A stretch of DNA of 64,000 nt, taken from contig JAWQUS010000016.1 of assembly GCA_036365455.1 (NCBI GenBank), positions 17,259,001-17,323,000 on the forward strand, written 5' to 3'. The position numbers and the translations under genes are program-made. The notes beneath the pieces are model-generated. The model worked only from the letters and a program-made list of their open reading frames with translations, did no database searches and was not told the origin of the DNA. This DNA comes from Macrosoma leucophasiata (Eukaryota; Arthropoda; Insecta; Lepidoptera; Hedylidae). This document shows, in pieces, positions 44,452 through 54,944 of this stretch (the first letter of the stretch is position 1; each line of letters opens with the position of its first letter).

Positions 44452-44575
44452 AATAGTTCGTATTGATGGTAAGTGAATACTTCAGCTTTAAGATATTTAG
44501 GTGTACCTATAACTTCTGGAGGTCATAATGCAAATGTCACTTCGCACTGCAAGACCTAAAACTTTTGTGTGATTT
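44452..44575 (-). repeat. family A retroposon, degenerate
   Basis: AGCCAGCAAGCTAATAGTTC, GATGGTAAGTGA, GGAGGTCATAATGCAAATG in family order. Confidence 0.45.
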
Positions 44576-45764
44576 TACAGGTTCGTTCTATTACTTACTG
44601 TTTATGTGTGTGTTTTGTGGGTGGCAACACACAACGACACCCAAACCTGTTATATTTCTATTAATGTATGATAAATTAGGTAATACGATTGTCAAAGCGC
44701 TCTCGAGGTCTAGTACTATAGTTTTTCATGTAGCTATGGTTATAGTTTTGGCTTATATAGAAAGATATTACTCAAATTATGCACTAAATATGAGAAATCA
44801 TTCTAAGGCAATATCGGAAGAGTCTTATAGCAAAAAAATATAAGTTTGTAATGGTTGTCAAGCTCTACTGCTTACAGCCAACACTGAAATCTCTGGTTTT
44901 ATGAAGATGTTCACCTTTTACACACACATACCTAATGAACCAGAGATCAAACATAATAATATATTACAAGAGAAGTATCAAATTTATATAAATTATCTAT
45001 TGCAAAAACAAGCTGAGTCGCGGACACAGCATGTACCTAACATCCATAGGTTTATCATAAAAAAATAATTTAATATCTCTTTGATAGTAACATTCTAAAC
45101 GAAATATCAAACTTTTATTAAGTAGATGAATTCAGAACGAAAATTAACACTCATAATTCAATAATTTAACTAATATAACTTGATAGTATAAATCAAAAGT
45201 TTGCATATTATTGTCAACTATTTACGTATTCATAACAAGCATAGAGATTTAATACAAATATTAAATTTTAATCTAAACGTCGTCACCAACAAATATTAAT
45301 GACAATATCCCCACAAAGATGCTATTCCCTTGAAACGCATTAGTCTGAAGGGCTTGGAATAAGGGCACAGTGCATAAACGGTAACGATTTACTAAAATTA
45401 ATGGTTAACATAGGTATAATTTATGTTACAATGAAGCTAAATCGAAGTGCTATGTAATCGCCAGTAATTAAAGGAAATAGGTATTAGTTATCTTTATAAC
45501 CGTCTTTCATCTGTAAGTGTAAATAAATGTAAGTCTAATTATCCCTTACAGATGTTTTACAGATGTAGTTCGTTGTCTGACGTACAAAATATTCCCTTTC
45601 GCCTATAAAATCTCAGTCACAAGTCTCGACGTAAAATACACATACCTAACATAACATACAATGTGTGCAGTGTCGGTATTTTTATAAAAACTGACACGAA
45701 ACAAGAAACCAGTCTAGATGGTCATATCATAACATTTAAAAGCTATTCTTATTACACTGAAGTC
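44576..45764. other. unassigned DNA
   Basis: Contains an open frame at 44565-44843 (92 codons, several hydrophobic stretches) without recognisable homology, codon signal or splice context; probably chance. The rest is AT-rich without named repeats. Confidence 0.4.
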
Positions 45765-46240
45765 CTGGGTCAATCTACCGGTCGGGTCGGGAGTACCTAA
45801 CTATTAGGATTTTGTCATTTCCTAGAAGTTTCCCAGTGCCACTCTCGGACTACGGAGATGTGAATAGACTCTCTATTTTTGAGAAGTTGGCATTTTGATA
45901 AGTTGGCATTGTGAGAAGTTGGCATTGTGAGAAGGTTGGTATTGTGAGAAATTGGCATTTTGTAAAGTTGGCATTTTGTAAAGTTGGCATTTTGCAAAGT
46001 TGGCATTTTGCGAAGTCGGTATTTTGCGAAGTTGACATTTTGCGAATTTGGCTTTTCAAGAATTTGGCGTTTTGAGAAGTTGGCATTTTGAGAAGTTGTC
46101 ATTTTGCGAGCGGTTGGCATTTTGCGAAGTTAGAATGGCAGATGATACGTTTATTACGTAGTCAGATAGAATACCTAAAGAAGTTACTCGCGAATCGTGG
46201 GTGTTCGCACGTATGCTTTAATCATTGATATACAAAAAAC
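45765..46240 (+). repeat. tRNA-headed SINE (family G), degenerate, expanded by a minisatellite
   Basis: Left part GTCCTGGGTCAATCTACCGG and TTTCCCAGTGCC; right part CGCGAATCGTGGGTGTTCGC. In intact copies these two parts are about 45 bp apart. Here the minisatellite lies between them. Confidence 0.72.
45881..46131. repeat. 15-bp minisatellite inside a SINE, about 17 units
   Basis: Unit AAGTTGGCATTTTGC with variants (GAGAAGTTGGCATTG). One unit has gained a base (45930 region) and another a few (GCGAGCGG). Minus-strand open frames (repeating Asn/Pro/Lys-rich words such as MPTLQNANF) are artefacts of the 15-bp period. Confidence 0.95.
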
Positions 46241-46850
46241 CCAAGATGCACAGTCGCGTACAAACTTCGCACTCGAAACTGTCGTCAGTTGTACTAACGT
46301 AGTTATAGATAACACATGACCCTATTTTTTTACAAAGTGAACCTTAGTTGTAACAGTTAAAGTTCTCTTTTTAAAATAATATGCAATAACTAAACAAATT
46401 TTACGACCGAAATTCATGAGTGGCACAAGGAATTGAATAGAGTCAAATAAATAAAATAATAATATAAAAATTTCGTTTTATTTATTTTTGTATCTTATTA
46501 CAGGTGCCTGTTTTATCGAGTTTGTAAAATGTACGTTCACAGTTTTTAAATGTTTTATGCCCATATTACAATTCATATAGCTATGCGATATGAAAACATA
46601 TTATTATGTTTTTAGTTTAATTATATATGTTTAAAAATATTCGGTATGTATTAAAATGGAATTGTGGCGTTCGGAACGAACACCCTGATATATTTAAGCA
46701 ACACCAGGAGACAAAAACAAGAATTCGAATATCATGTATGTAGTCTATGTAGATAATCTTATGGTGTTGGTTAATACTGCAACGAGTTGTCGAGACCGGG
46801 CGAGTTTCTCTTCTCTTCCCCTCACCCACTCGGGTAAGCAGGATAATAAA

Positions 46851-47065
46851 TAGCTGCCTCGACGAACTCCGTATCGCCTTAGAGGTATAAATAAATAAAT
46901 ACATTAACTGTCCAAGAAATCGAAAAAAATAAATGGTGAGAATCATCCTTACCATTTAGGGATATCTAAAAGGACTACAACCGATTCTCATACACACAAA
47001 ATTTCATAATGATTGGTCTAGCCGCTGTGGAGGAGTATTGTTACAAACACTGTCACACGACAATT
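46851..47065 (-). mobile_element. Helitron remnant
   Basis: CGTATCGCCTTAGAGGTATA and CGGAGGAGTATT-like / TGTTACAAACACTGTCACAC match 50983-51268. The terminal CTAG is mutated. Confidence 0.55.
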
Positions 47066-47099
47066 TTTTTAATATGTTAGATATTATAACAATACATTA

Positions 47100-48110
47100 T
47101 TCTTGCCTTTCAAAATCATTAGGAAGTTTAAAAAACGATAGCTCCGGTTTGTTTGTTTTGATGATGCAGAGTTCAAACAGTCGTTTACCACGCAATACGC
47201 TCGTGGCATCTTTAAAACACTCGTGGAAACAAAAACAAATCACAACGTGACCGCTCGTCTCGACGCGACACTCGCTACTGTAGCACCGCGAGAACCGCTT
47301 AGAGACCTCGTAGATGCGCATGTTTGTGTGCGTGTGCCGGTTTGAACGCTTTGTACGTAGTTTCCTCACTGTTCTATATTTACATTGTGGTTTAGGCTTG
47401 TAGTTAGATGTACGCTGGTAAAACAAAAACGCCACCGCCTATGTAACGTATAACCAGCGTAACAAGCCGCGGTGGTGTGAGCTAGGGGACGCCAAATGGA
47501 AAGAGAATCAGCGCTGATAAATGATTTCGGTACAAATGTTATTTTGATCTTCACCGATATCGCCGGATTTGTTGTGGGGCGTTTACAATTCGTTTGGTGT
47601 TCGCATTTGATTGCGTCACGTTTATTGCGTAGTGGTGGCATAAGAATGCGATACGCAGTTAGAGCTTAATGGACGTGTATACTTTGTAATTGACTGATTA
47701 CTATTAGTAGGTATAGTCTAGTTTACTTACACTTTTTGAAAACTTACAGCGTAGAAGCAGTGAGCGTAAAGGTGATTAAATAACATTGAAAGTGGTAAAC
47801 TAGCAATGAGGCAGCATGAATCGACAGCCTGTAGATTTATGAAGAAATGTAACTTGTCTCAATTGTATCAATAGTTGCAATTCACAAGTGCGGTAGGTAC
47901 TTGATTGTAGTAAGACGCGACAATGCGTCAGTGCACACGCCTTATGAGCAGCCAATCGCACGCCTGTTCTTGCTTACAACCACAACCAAGCGTCACCGCG
48001 TTCGTGAACTGCAAATACTAACATACATTATACACTAATAGCAGATTTGACGAACTCTACAGCCATTGTGGCCCGAAAGTTAACACACGACCACGGAATC
48101 GCACGCAACG
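47100..48110. promoter_or_regulatory. repeat-free segment with CpG-containing patches
   Basis: CpG-rich words cluster at 47225-47350 (GACCGCTCGTCTCGACGCGA) and 47440-47640; a CCAAT box occurs at 47950 (CAGCCAATCGCACG). Lies beyond the 3' end of the V-ATPase e-like gene. Could hold a promoter of an unseen gene. No coding exon recognised. Confidence 0.25.
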
Positions 48111-48115
48111 CTATC

Positions 48116-48163
48116 TAATATTAGATTTAGTGTAATGATGTCATTGGTCTGTATGTAGATTTC
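48116..48163 (+). pseudogene. inverted copy of V-ATPase e-like exon 2
   Basis: Matches exon 2 at 43 of 48 positions, with a 34-bp perfect core, in the opposite orientation and about 150 bp beyond the stop codon of the gene. The Trp codon of exon 2 is TAG here, so it cannot serve the same reading frame. Similarity stops at the exon edges. A 14-bp partial repeat of its right end follows directly. Confidence 0.75.
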
Positions 48164-48277
48164 TGTATGTGGATCTGTTGGTTCCGAAAACTTGGGTATC
48201 AAATGCCTAAAATAATTATGCTAATCAAATAAATGTTTAATAAAGTCATACAATATATTGTTAAATAGGTTTAATAT

Positions 48278-48283
48278 TTTATT
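48278..48283 (-). promoter_or_regulatory. polyadenylation signal of the V-ATPase e-like gene
   Basis: AATAAA on the minus strand, 28 nt past the stop codon. It implies a very short 3' UTR ending near 48255. Confidence 0.55.
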
Positions 48284-48310
48284 ACATAAACTTATCTAAT
48301 GTTATTGTAA

Positions 48311-48388
48311 TCAATCTCCTCCACCCTCTTGTTCAGGTTCTTCAGGCAAATTTTCTTCTGGTGGAGCTGCAGTCTTTACCGGATTACC
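48311..48388 (-). CDS. V-ATPase e-like gene, exon 4 (acidic tail and stop)
   Basis: 78 nt after a TTCTAG acceptor, phase 0. Encodes GNPVKTAAPPEENLPEEPEQ followed by EGGGD and a TGA stop. The acidic proline-rich tail is longer than in the textbook family members. Confidence 0.85.
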   Translation of the reverse strand, partial: GNPVKTAAPPEENLPEEPEQEGGGD

Positions 48389-51300
48389 CTAGAATATAAA
48401 ATTATCATCAGCCGTAGTATCATTTTACAACGTCACCAATAATAATACATAATGTTATACTTACAGCCCCACAGCCCCCACACTAGGTATAAATAAACCT
48501 GTGTCGTGGGTGCCGTTGTACATACACAACACATACACAAACACCCAGACCCGAAAGCCGTTGAAGTAAAAGAGTTCTGGAGTGGAGACCACGTACCGGA
48601 ATACGAAGAGTGGGTAGACCCGTGACGCCCACCACGAGATGGATCGTTGACCTGGTGAAGATCGCAAGCAATCGCTGGATGTGGTTCGTATGGGTATTTT
48701 TGGGAGGCTTTTATCCAGTGGTGGACAACTTTCGGTAAAAATTATGATGATGAATAGAAACTATTTTGAATCGTTTTATAACGTAACGTAACTTCACGCC
48801 TGTAATCCCCGAAGGGGTAGGCAGAGGTAAATGCATGCATTCAAGCATACATGCAAACACCCACGATTCGCCGGTTACGTTTTGGCCCATGTAACAGGTG
48901 GCGAGCCTGTTGACATCTCCGGGCACATTACTAAACTTTGAGGTACTGGGAAATTTCCAGAAAATGGAAAAATCCCAATAGACCCAGAGATAAAGGCTTT
49001 TTCACCATTATCTCTGATAACCCCCTACCCGGGAATCGAACCCAGGACCTCAGCGTAGTAGTAGTGGCCTGCTACCACTAGGCTACCGAGGCAGTTAATG
49101 TAATCGTTTTATGTATTGGTTTTTTATATACTTGCCGCTAAATGGTAGTGTTTAGCACTATCGTGTTCCGGTCAGGTGCGAATGTAAGGCCCTGTTATTT
49201 CCGGCACAGAGGCATAACACCTTAGGCCTCAGGAGTGGTAACGCATCTGCATTTTGACTTCTGGTCTTTGTGTGGGTGTCTATAGGCTGCAGTCGTCACT
49301 TAACATCAATGTGAACTGCATGGTGGTTTGCCACTTCCATTACATAAAAAAAAAATAAAAAAAAGGTTAATCAGTCACTGACTCTACCCCCATCGTTATG
49401 ATACTCATCGTTTTTATAACAATTGTACACAACTTACAACAGTTGCTAATTTTAAACATACCTATTGTATTATTTATTTCAACTACTTTCAAAACCATGA
49501 GAAAATCTACAGAAATTTATTAATACCAGTTTGTAAGCAATCCATGCCACAGTAGTGTTATGCAAGCGTGGACCCATCAGTGGATTCATTTGACCGATAT
49601 AAACAGTGACCCAACTGCAAAATACCAAATTAAATTATTAAATTGATGAATATTTGCAAGACTAAAAATATTAAATAATTAAATTGATATTAAATAAATA
49701 TGTGGAACAATAATAATAGTGCAGAGCTTGTAGCGAGCTGTTGGTGAGTAGCGACACCACCCTCCACCATCACCTTGAGTTCCTCCGAGAGAACGGGGCT
49801 CCGCCTCGTCCGCCCTACAGTCGGACGGTCGCAACAAGCTTCAGGTTTCTCACCTTTGGCTTGCCTTTTTTTATATAACGAAGACGGCGAACAAGCATGA
49901 CTGTAGCCTATAGACATTTACACAAAAACTAGAGGTCTAAATCTAGATACGTTTACACCTCTGAGACCAGTAATTACGGGGCATTCATAACCAACTAACC
50001 AGAACACGATTGTGTAAAAACACTACCATTTGACGGCAGATAGATTAGGTAATGCGGTGGTACGCCCTCGAGTCTTTACACTGGAACTCTACCACCAGTG
50101 AAAGCCTTCATTGGCCGGTCAGAGTGGGACGCCAGAGGTATAAGCATTTGCAGAAATTTAGATAATAGACAGTTCTCTGAATTTCTGCGAGAGCCATACA
50201 CTCTGAGGTTGAAGTGACTAATAGCGTCATAGCGGGGAAGCTCGAATGATGAAACCGGTGCCGCACCTCTCGACGCCCCCAGCCTCTGACGCTGGTGTTG
50301 TCCCCCGTCTACCATCGGGATGGCTGATTGGGGAGCCCACCAAGAAGAGTTCAGTCACCACCTGCCTAAGGATTGAATAATGTGAGCTGGTGAATATAGG
50401 CAGGTGCCGGATTCCACTCCATAGGCCAGTTATCGTCATAGTTCGGTTGACTGACTGCACTACCGAAGAATTCTTCGCCACTAGTGGGCCGTGGAGTTGT
50501 CACTTCCAGATGCCAAGAAACTAGAGGAAATTGCAGGACCGTGCAACCTAAAAACTGCTATTTAACGAGATAGATTTGATAAAGGAGTACCATAGTAAAA
50601 CTTTGCATCCAAAGTACAATAATTGTAACTTAAAGTTGATATTACTATTGCGTTTTAATTATGCCAATATAAATTATAACAAAAATGAATTATAATTTAC
50701 TTACAAAATCCACATACAGACCAATGACATCATTACACTAAATCTGATGATACTGAAACAAACAATAACTTTATGACGCCAACAAAGTCTAACCACCTGC
50801 GAGCGTACTCTGTAACTTGGTGGCCATCAATTTGAAACCCACTTTGTAGTACATTGCTGTTTTTGTTAAATTATTGTTATTGACACGTTGTTTCGAAACA
50901 GCAATGTACTGCAAAGTAGTTGTAGCAACGATGTCAACCGAGATAGGTAGGTACATACCGCGGGTAAGTAGTTATATAATTACTAGCTATCCCGATGAAC
51001 TTCGTATCGCCTTATAGATGAAAGTGGCGATACTAATACCGCTATTCAATAATTAGGGTAAGTGGTAGAATAGTGAAAATTAAAGACAGGATAATTTGAT
51101 CGCAAAATTAAGAAAACAAATGGTCATTTTGGGGTAAAAAAAAATTATCTACAACCAATTCTCATACTTACAAAATACACAAACAAAATTTCATGACAAT
51201 CGGTCAAGCCGTTTCGGAGGAGTATTGTTACAAACACTGTGACACAAGAATTTTATAATAATATTCGATTAATAAATTGTGAATTTGGGCTACAAAAAAT

Positions 51301-51707
51301 TAAAACACAACTCACCCTCTATTTGGTCCTTTACGGATAAAAAATGGTATTATAATAAAAAGAGCTCCAAAAAACGCAGTAATAGCAATAATCGGCGTCG
51401 TATATTCGGATACAACCTGTACTTGTTCAGCCTTTTCAGGCACATTTCCAGGCACATTATCAGGCAGATTATTTTCTGTCTCAGTAGATGTTATTAGCGT
51501 TGCATCATCTCCTGGACTGTCATCATATGGTGTTCTAAGGGGAGGGAAATCGGAAGGAGGTTTTTTCAATCTTTCGGCCTGTTTACGTCCTGATCTGGAG
51601 TAAACGGAATACGGATCAAATTTTTGACCAGCGCGTTTTACTCGTGCTTTTGTTGGATACTGTGATTGGCCTCTGAAGGCTTCGTGTTCATAATATTCTG
51701 GACCCAT
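48311..51707 (-). CDS. V-ATPase subunit e-like protein, four exons, 201 aa
   Basis: Subunit e is a small two-helix protein of the membrane (Vo) part of the vacuolar proton pump. Exons 51316-51707, 50705-50752, 49527-49614 and 48311-48388 join in frame through GTGAGT, GTAAGT and GTATTA donors and CAG or TAG acceptors. The family signature is split across exons: IIIPFFIRKGPNRG (118-131), a second helix (about 132-155), WVTVYIGQMNPLMGPRLHNT (148-167), then a final Glu/Pro/Gly-rich tail ending GGGD. Family members are usually about 80-100 residues. Here about 100 hydrophilic residues (YYEHEAFRGQSQYP, then a Lys/Arg-rich and an Asp/Glu-rich part) precede helix 1. TGA TAA stands in frame directly upstream of the ATG, and no other Met occurs before exon 2, so the long start is real. 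Introns 2 and 3 are loaded with SINEs and LINE fragments. Insect paralogues are called VhaM9.7; I do not know which one this is. Confidence 0.9.
48465..48570 (-). repeat. tRNA-headed SINE (family V), 3' part
   Basis: ACACTAGGTATAAATAAACC, GTGTCGTGGGTGCCGTTGTA, CACAAACACCCAGACCCG. In intron 3 of the V-ATPase e-like gene. Confidence 0.72.
48573..48757 (+). mobile_element. RTE-type LINE C-terminus
   Basis: Translates [20 protein letters not shown] then TRWIVDLVKIASNRW. The 3' end GGCTTTTATCCAGTGGTGGA and a (ATG)n tail are as in 17514-17925. Confidence 0.75.
48785..49098 (-). repeat. tRNA-headed SINE (family G), copy 4
   Basis: GTAACTTCACGCCTGTAATC to AGGCTACCGAGGCAGTTAA; B box GGGTTCGATTCCCGGG on the minus strand. 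Intron 3 of the V-ATPase gene. Confidence 0.9.
49127..49350 (+). repeat. family A retroposon, 5'-truncated
   Basis: CTTGCCGCTAAATGGTAGTG to CCACTTCCATTACATAAAAA. About 180 bp from exon 3 of the V-ATPase gene. Confidence 0.87.
49527..49614 (-). CDS. V-ATPase e-like gene, exon 3
   Basis: 88 nt encoding WVTVYIGQMNPLMGPRLHNT and then TVAWIAYKL. The Gln-Met-Asn-Pro-Leu and Gly-Pro-x-Leu residues are the strongest family match in the gene. Acceptor TTGCAG, donor GTATTA, ending in phase 0. Confidence 0.92.
49697..50480 (-). repeat. unnamed repeat split by family A
   Basis: Segments 49697-49867 and 50103-50480 belong together: 54945-55060 has the same order uninterrupted (GGTCTCTCACCTTTGTCTTT, GCCTTCATTGGTCGGAGT). 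Minus-strand frames are open but unrecognised. Possibly a LINE 3' end with an (ATT)n tail near 49700. Confidence 0.6.
49868..50102 (-). repeat. family A retroposon, nested
   Basis: GACGGCGAACAAGCATGACT to GGAACTCTACCACCAGTG, inserted in the unnamed repeat at GCCTT. Confidence 0.83.
50705..50752 (-). CDS. V-ATPase e-like gene, exon 2 (48 nt, start of helix 2)
   Basis: Encodes IIRFSVMMSLVCMWI and part of the following Phe. Acceptor TTTCAG, donor GTAAGT. The splice phase fits both neighbours (1 + 45 + 2 nt). A 48-bp inverted copy with a stop codon lies at 48116-48163. Confidence 0.87.
50983..51268 (-). mobile_element. Helitron, decayed
   Basis: CTAG at 50983-50986, CTTCGTATCGCCTTATAGAT, CGGTCAAGCCGTTTCGGAGG, ATTGTTACAAACACTGTGAC. 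Lies in intron 1 of the V-ATPase gene, 50 bp from exon 1. Confidence 0.68.
51316..51707 (-). CDS. V-ATPase e-like gene, exon 1 (N-terminal extension and helix 1)
   Basis: 392 nt, residues 1-130 plus two bases. Residues 1-100 are hydrophilic; residues 103-125 (TTPIIAITAFFGALFIIIPF) form the first membrane helix, followed by RKGPNRG, a hallmark of subunit e. The donor is GTGAGT at 51315. Confidence 0.9.
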
Positions 51708-53384
51708 TTCTTATCACACTATCAGACAAAGACTATACAAATGATACAAATATGTTTTTAGATGATATGACTCATGACACGGACAATGCAATATAGTCAT
51801 TTTGATAGATTTAAATTAATAGAAAACAGCCAGAAATAACTTGGATATTGTTTAAGGCGGTTGCATATTTGTTGATATTTTTTAAGTAAATATTGACGCT
51901 GTTCTGCATTGATTTTTGTCGCCGTAAAGCACAAACTTAACCCGCTTAATATTCGGTTAAATCGAAAATAAAAATATGTGCGTAATTAAGAATCACATAA
52001 TAATAAGAAAACAATATAATATCCAAGGCAAGGTAAGTTCTTAATTACATGTACTTATAATACTTGCTTTTATTTCATTACGACATTTATAATATCATAT
52101 TTCAGTTAATTTGTTTTAGTAAAAAACCTTCCATCAACCTACCGTTCAAAATAGAAAAAAAAAGAAAGAAATAGTACTAATTTTCATGACTTTCTTTATT
52201 TCTTTAACACTACAAATCACAAAATGGCCAAATATTTTAGAGCACTCTTTTGTTTTGCTTAAATTAAAAAGAATTTTAATTATAAATTAAGTAACAAGTT
52301 GACAGGGTTTAACCCAAACTAGCGACAAAGCAAACTTTATCAATAACCCTAATCTCACCGAAAAAAATCAACCATAAAATTAATTGCTAGATCGTTGAAA
52401 ATCTATAAAGATCATCGTGTTCGTGTACTAAAACCCGTCTATTTCAAAATACCCGAGGCACCATCGTTGGATCGGTGCTATCTTTCGATCGGAGATCGAG
52501 AGGGTCCTGCGCGCGCACCTATAATGACTCAATTACCCGCTTAGAGGGGGCGTGGCCCTCCCCAGTATGTCTTCATTACATGAACCGTGATCACTAAGTA
52601 TGGAGCTGGTCAAGCGATTATTCATGTGTTATTTATGGGATACTATTCTTTACTCTAAATATAGGCTCGTTTGGATGTCAATTCCCACAACAGTTACTTG
52701 TTGCATGCAAATGTTTATTAGCTTAGTTGTTAGAAAACGTGTTAGTAATTAACTGATACTAGTCTAAAGATGTATTCATAAAATTAAAAAAAAATAGGAA
52801 ATAGGAACAAAGAAGAATAACATTACTGTACGTTTCCTTTCAAAAGCCCTTATGACATCGTCTACAGAAACATGTACTGAAAGGAGATCGACCAATGCCC
52901 ATATCAATATTGGCCCACATCCGACAAGAGTCATATTATTATCAAAATAATGCAAAAAACACACAATTTACGTAATTCATTTAAAATAAAAAACAGCCAC
53001 GGGGATTCAAAGATATTCGAACATTAAACGAAGACATAACAACTATGTTCCCATTTTTGAAGTTACACATAATAGTTATAAATATTACACACTATACTTC
53101 ATTAGCAGCGTCTTGTACTTTTTGTGATGGCAAACAAAAATTTCAGGACACGTGACCCTGATCAAAAATGCGTAAGATGGATACGCGACCAGAATTGCAT
53201 CCGCCTACTTTTTGGGAATCAAATGACAGGGGTCATGAATTAATTTTAAGACTGTGTTTTGCTTAAAGGTGTTTCGAGCGGCAAAAGTAAAATCCTTCGG
53301 GTTTAAATAGATAAGCCAGAAATCGAAGTTTCATAATAATAAAAAAGCTAAAAAAATATTTGGCATATGTAAAATGTACACGGT
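51708..53384. other. V-ATPase gene upstream DNA and unassigned sequence
   Basis: No repeats recognised. A GC-rich patch at 52440-52575 includes GGGGGCGTGGCCCTCCCC (a GC-box type site) and CGATCGGAGATCGA. It may be a distant promoter or enhancer of the gene that starts at 51707. The rest is AT-rich. Confidence 0.35.
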
Positions 53385-53525
53385 TGGCCCCGTAATAACT
53401 ATCACAGAGACATGACAACTTAGGTCTCAGGGGTGGCAACGAGTATTTTGACCTCTCGTTTTTGTGTAGATATCTATAGGCTGCAGTCATCAATTAACAT
53501 ATATGCGCTGCATGCTTGTTTTATA
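53385..53525 (+). repeat. family A retroposon, 3' half
   Basis: CCCGTAATAACTATCACAGA to ATGCGCTGCATGCTTGTTT. Confidence 0.75.
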
Positions 53526-54299
53526 AATAAATCTATTAAAAACAGAAAGGTGGTTCACACTAAGATAGCACTAGGAAGAGGCGCGTACGCAGCGGGACCA
53601 CATCTAAGGACGTTATCTATTGGTACTGGAAAATATGGAAGAATGAATTGGTAATACCGATGGCGGGTCGTGATGGGCATTTATTGCATCAATCCTATGG
53701 CCCGCTAAACGTTATCTGCTCACATTTTCCGTCTGACCTTAGGGACTGACCTTAGGGGTCATGAATTGATTTTAAGACTATGTTGTGTTTTGCCTGAAGG
53801 TGTTTTAAGCGGTAATAAAAGGTAAAGTTCTTGTGATTTAAAATAAATACATAATTAAGTTATTGATCCAAGAAATCGTAATCTTTGTATGGAATGTGCT
53901 TAATTTAATTCACATTATACCTTTAGGCTACTGGAAGGGGACGTGGTGTTTCCTGGCCTTTTTTAGGATAGGATACTTTTTTATGGCAGTGTCATAAAAA
54001 GTGATTGACGGTAATTTTTATTACATTAAAGTGTATGTAGACAATTGTTTTATAAATCTCTGACATCAAAATATTTTGTTTAAATTATGTACGTGTAACA
54101 CGTTCTAACGATCTTCGCGATTAAAGAGCTTCCATTTCACACAAAATGGCGTCGTTCGTTTTGACAGCTGTCAGGGCGTCAGGCTTGTGCGCGCGGGTCA
54201 AGCGGCCCGGCCGAGGTTCAATTTCCGGATTTACTGTGGAAGTGGTGCGATTTGAATTTTGATTCCATCGTGACACAGGGATAACATTTTTATAAAAGA
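53526..54299. other. unassigned, with a GC-rich patch at 54140-54245
   Basis: A duplicated phrase (GGGGTCATGAATT, TTTTAAGACT, TGTTTTGC) occurs at 53230-53265 and 53755-53795. The GC-rich patch has a good start context (CAAAATGGCG) and a 38-codon frame MASFVLTAVRASGLCARVKR, like a mitochondrial presequence, but no clear donor. Possibly a first exon; weak. Confidence 0.3.
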
Positions 54300-54471
54300 C
54301 TAGCTGATGCCCGCGGCTTCGCCCGCGTTGAAATTTTTTATGAATTTTCTTTGCTATAAACCTTACGCAGCCCGAGACCTTTCCAACGAATGCAAAACCG
54401 TGGAAATCGGTTCGTGCGTTCTGGTGTTATAACGTCAGGAAGGAAAATCCGACTTATTTTTATATAATAGA
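54300..54471 (-). mobile_element. short Helitron, 172 bp
   Basis: Twin of 26608-26779: minus 3' end GCCGCGGGCATCAGCTAG, 5' TC at 54471-54470. Confidence 0.88.
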
Positions 54472-54667
54472 TTTTGGCTATTATAATTTTTTTCATACAA
54501 ATGCAAACAAACGTTAATATCAGCAAACAAAGTTAATGTCCAGCTTAGTTTGTGCTAAAACATCGAAATTATAAAAAATGGGCATTCGCTTAAGCAAGAA
54601 GAAGTAAAGGAGGCAGTAAGCCATTACAGTGCTAGGTCGGAGATACCAAACAAGACATTCATAAATT

Positions 54668-54830
54668 TGTTTTATATTATTTCGCATTAACACATGCTTG
54701 TGAAATATATTTTATTTTTAAAGAAAAATGGAAAGAAAAATTTGACTTCAGGCGAGACTCGAACTCGCGGCCTACTGGGAATCTAGTCCAGCCGCTCTTC
54801 CAATTGAGCTACTGAAGTCCTGCCCGATTT
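54668..54830 (-). repeat. tRNA-headed SINE (family L)
   Basis: Minus-strand head GACTTCAGTAGCTCAATTGG (A box) and GCGAGTTCGAGTCTCGCC (B box and T stem), a near-perfect tRNA-like half. The body TTTTTCTTTCCATTTTTCTT is shared with 16683, 20600 and 59680. Confidence 0.87.
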
Positions 54831-54944
54831 GTCAAATCTTTCCTTCACATTTATTGCATTGCTTTATGGTAGCAGTAGCGCCATCTATTGCCAAACCATT
54901 CATAAATTTGCCGAAAATATTCCCCATTTTTTATTAGTTTTACG

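Noticed and set aside
44565..44843. 92-codon open frame with hydrophobic stretches
   Set aside because: No recognisable family and no splice or promoter context; consistent with chance.
45815..46120. Asn/Pro-rich repeat protein on the minus strand
   Set aside because: Produced by the 15-bp array inside a SINE; no start context or neighbouring gene support.
54754..54825. possible true tRNA gene (minus strand)
   Set aside because: Good A and B boxes, but the 3' side continues into a T-rich SINE body shared with other loci and the acceptor stem does not close cleanly.
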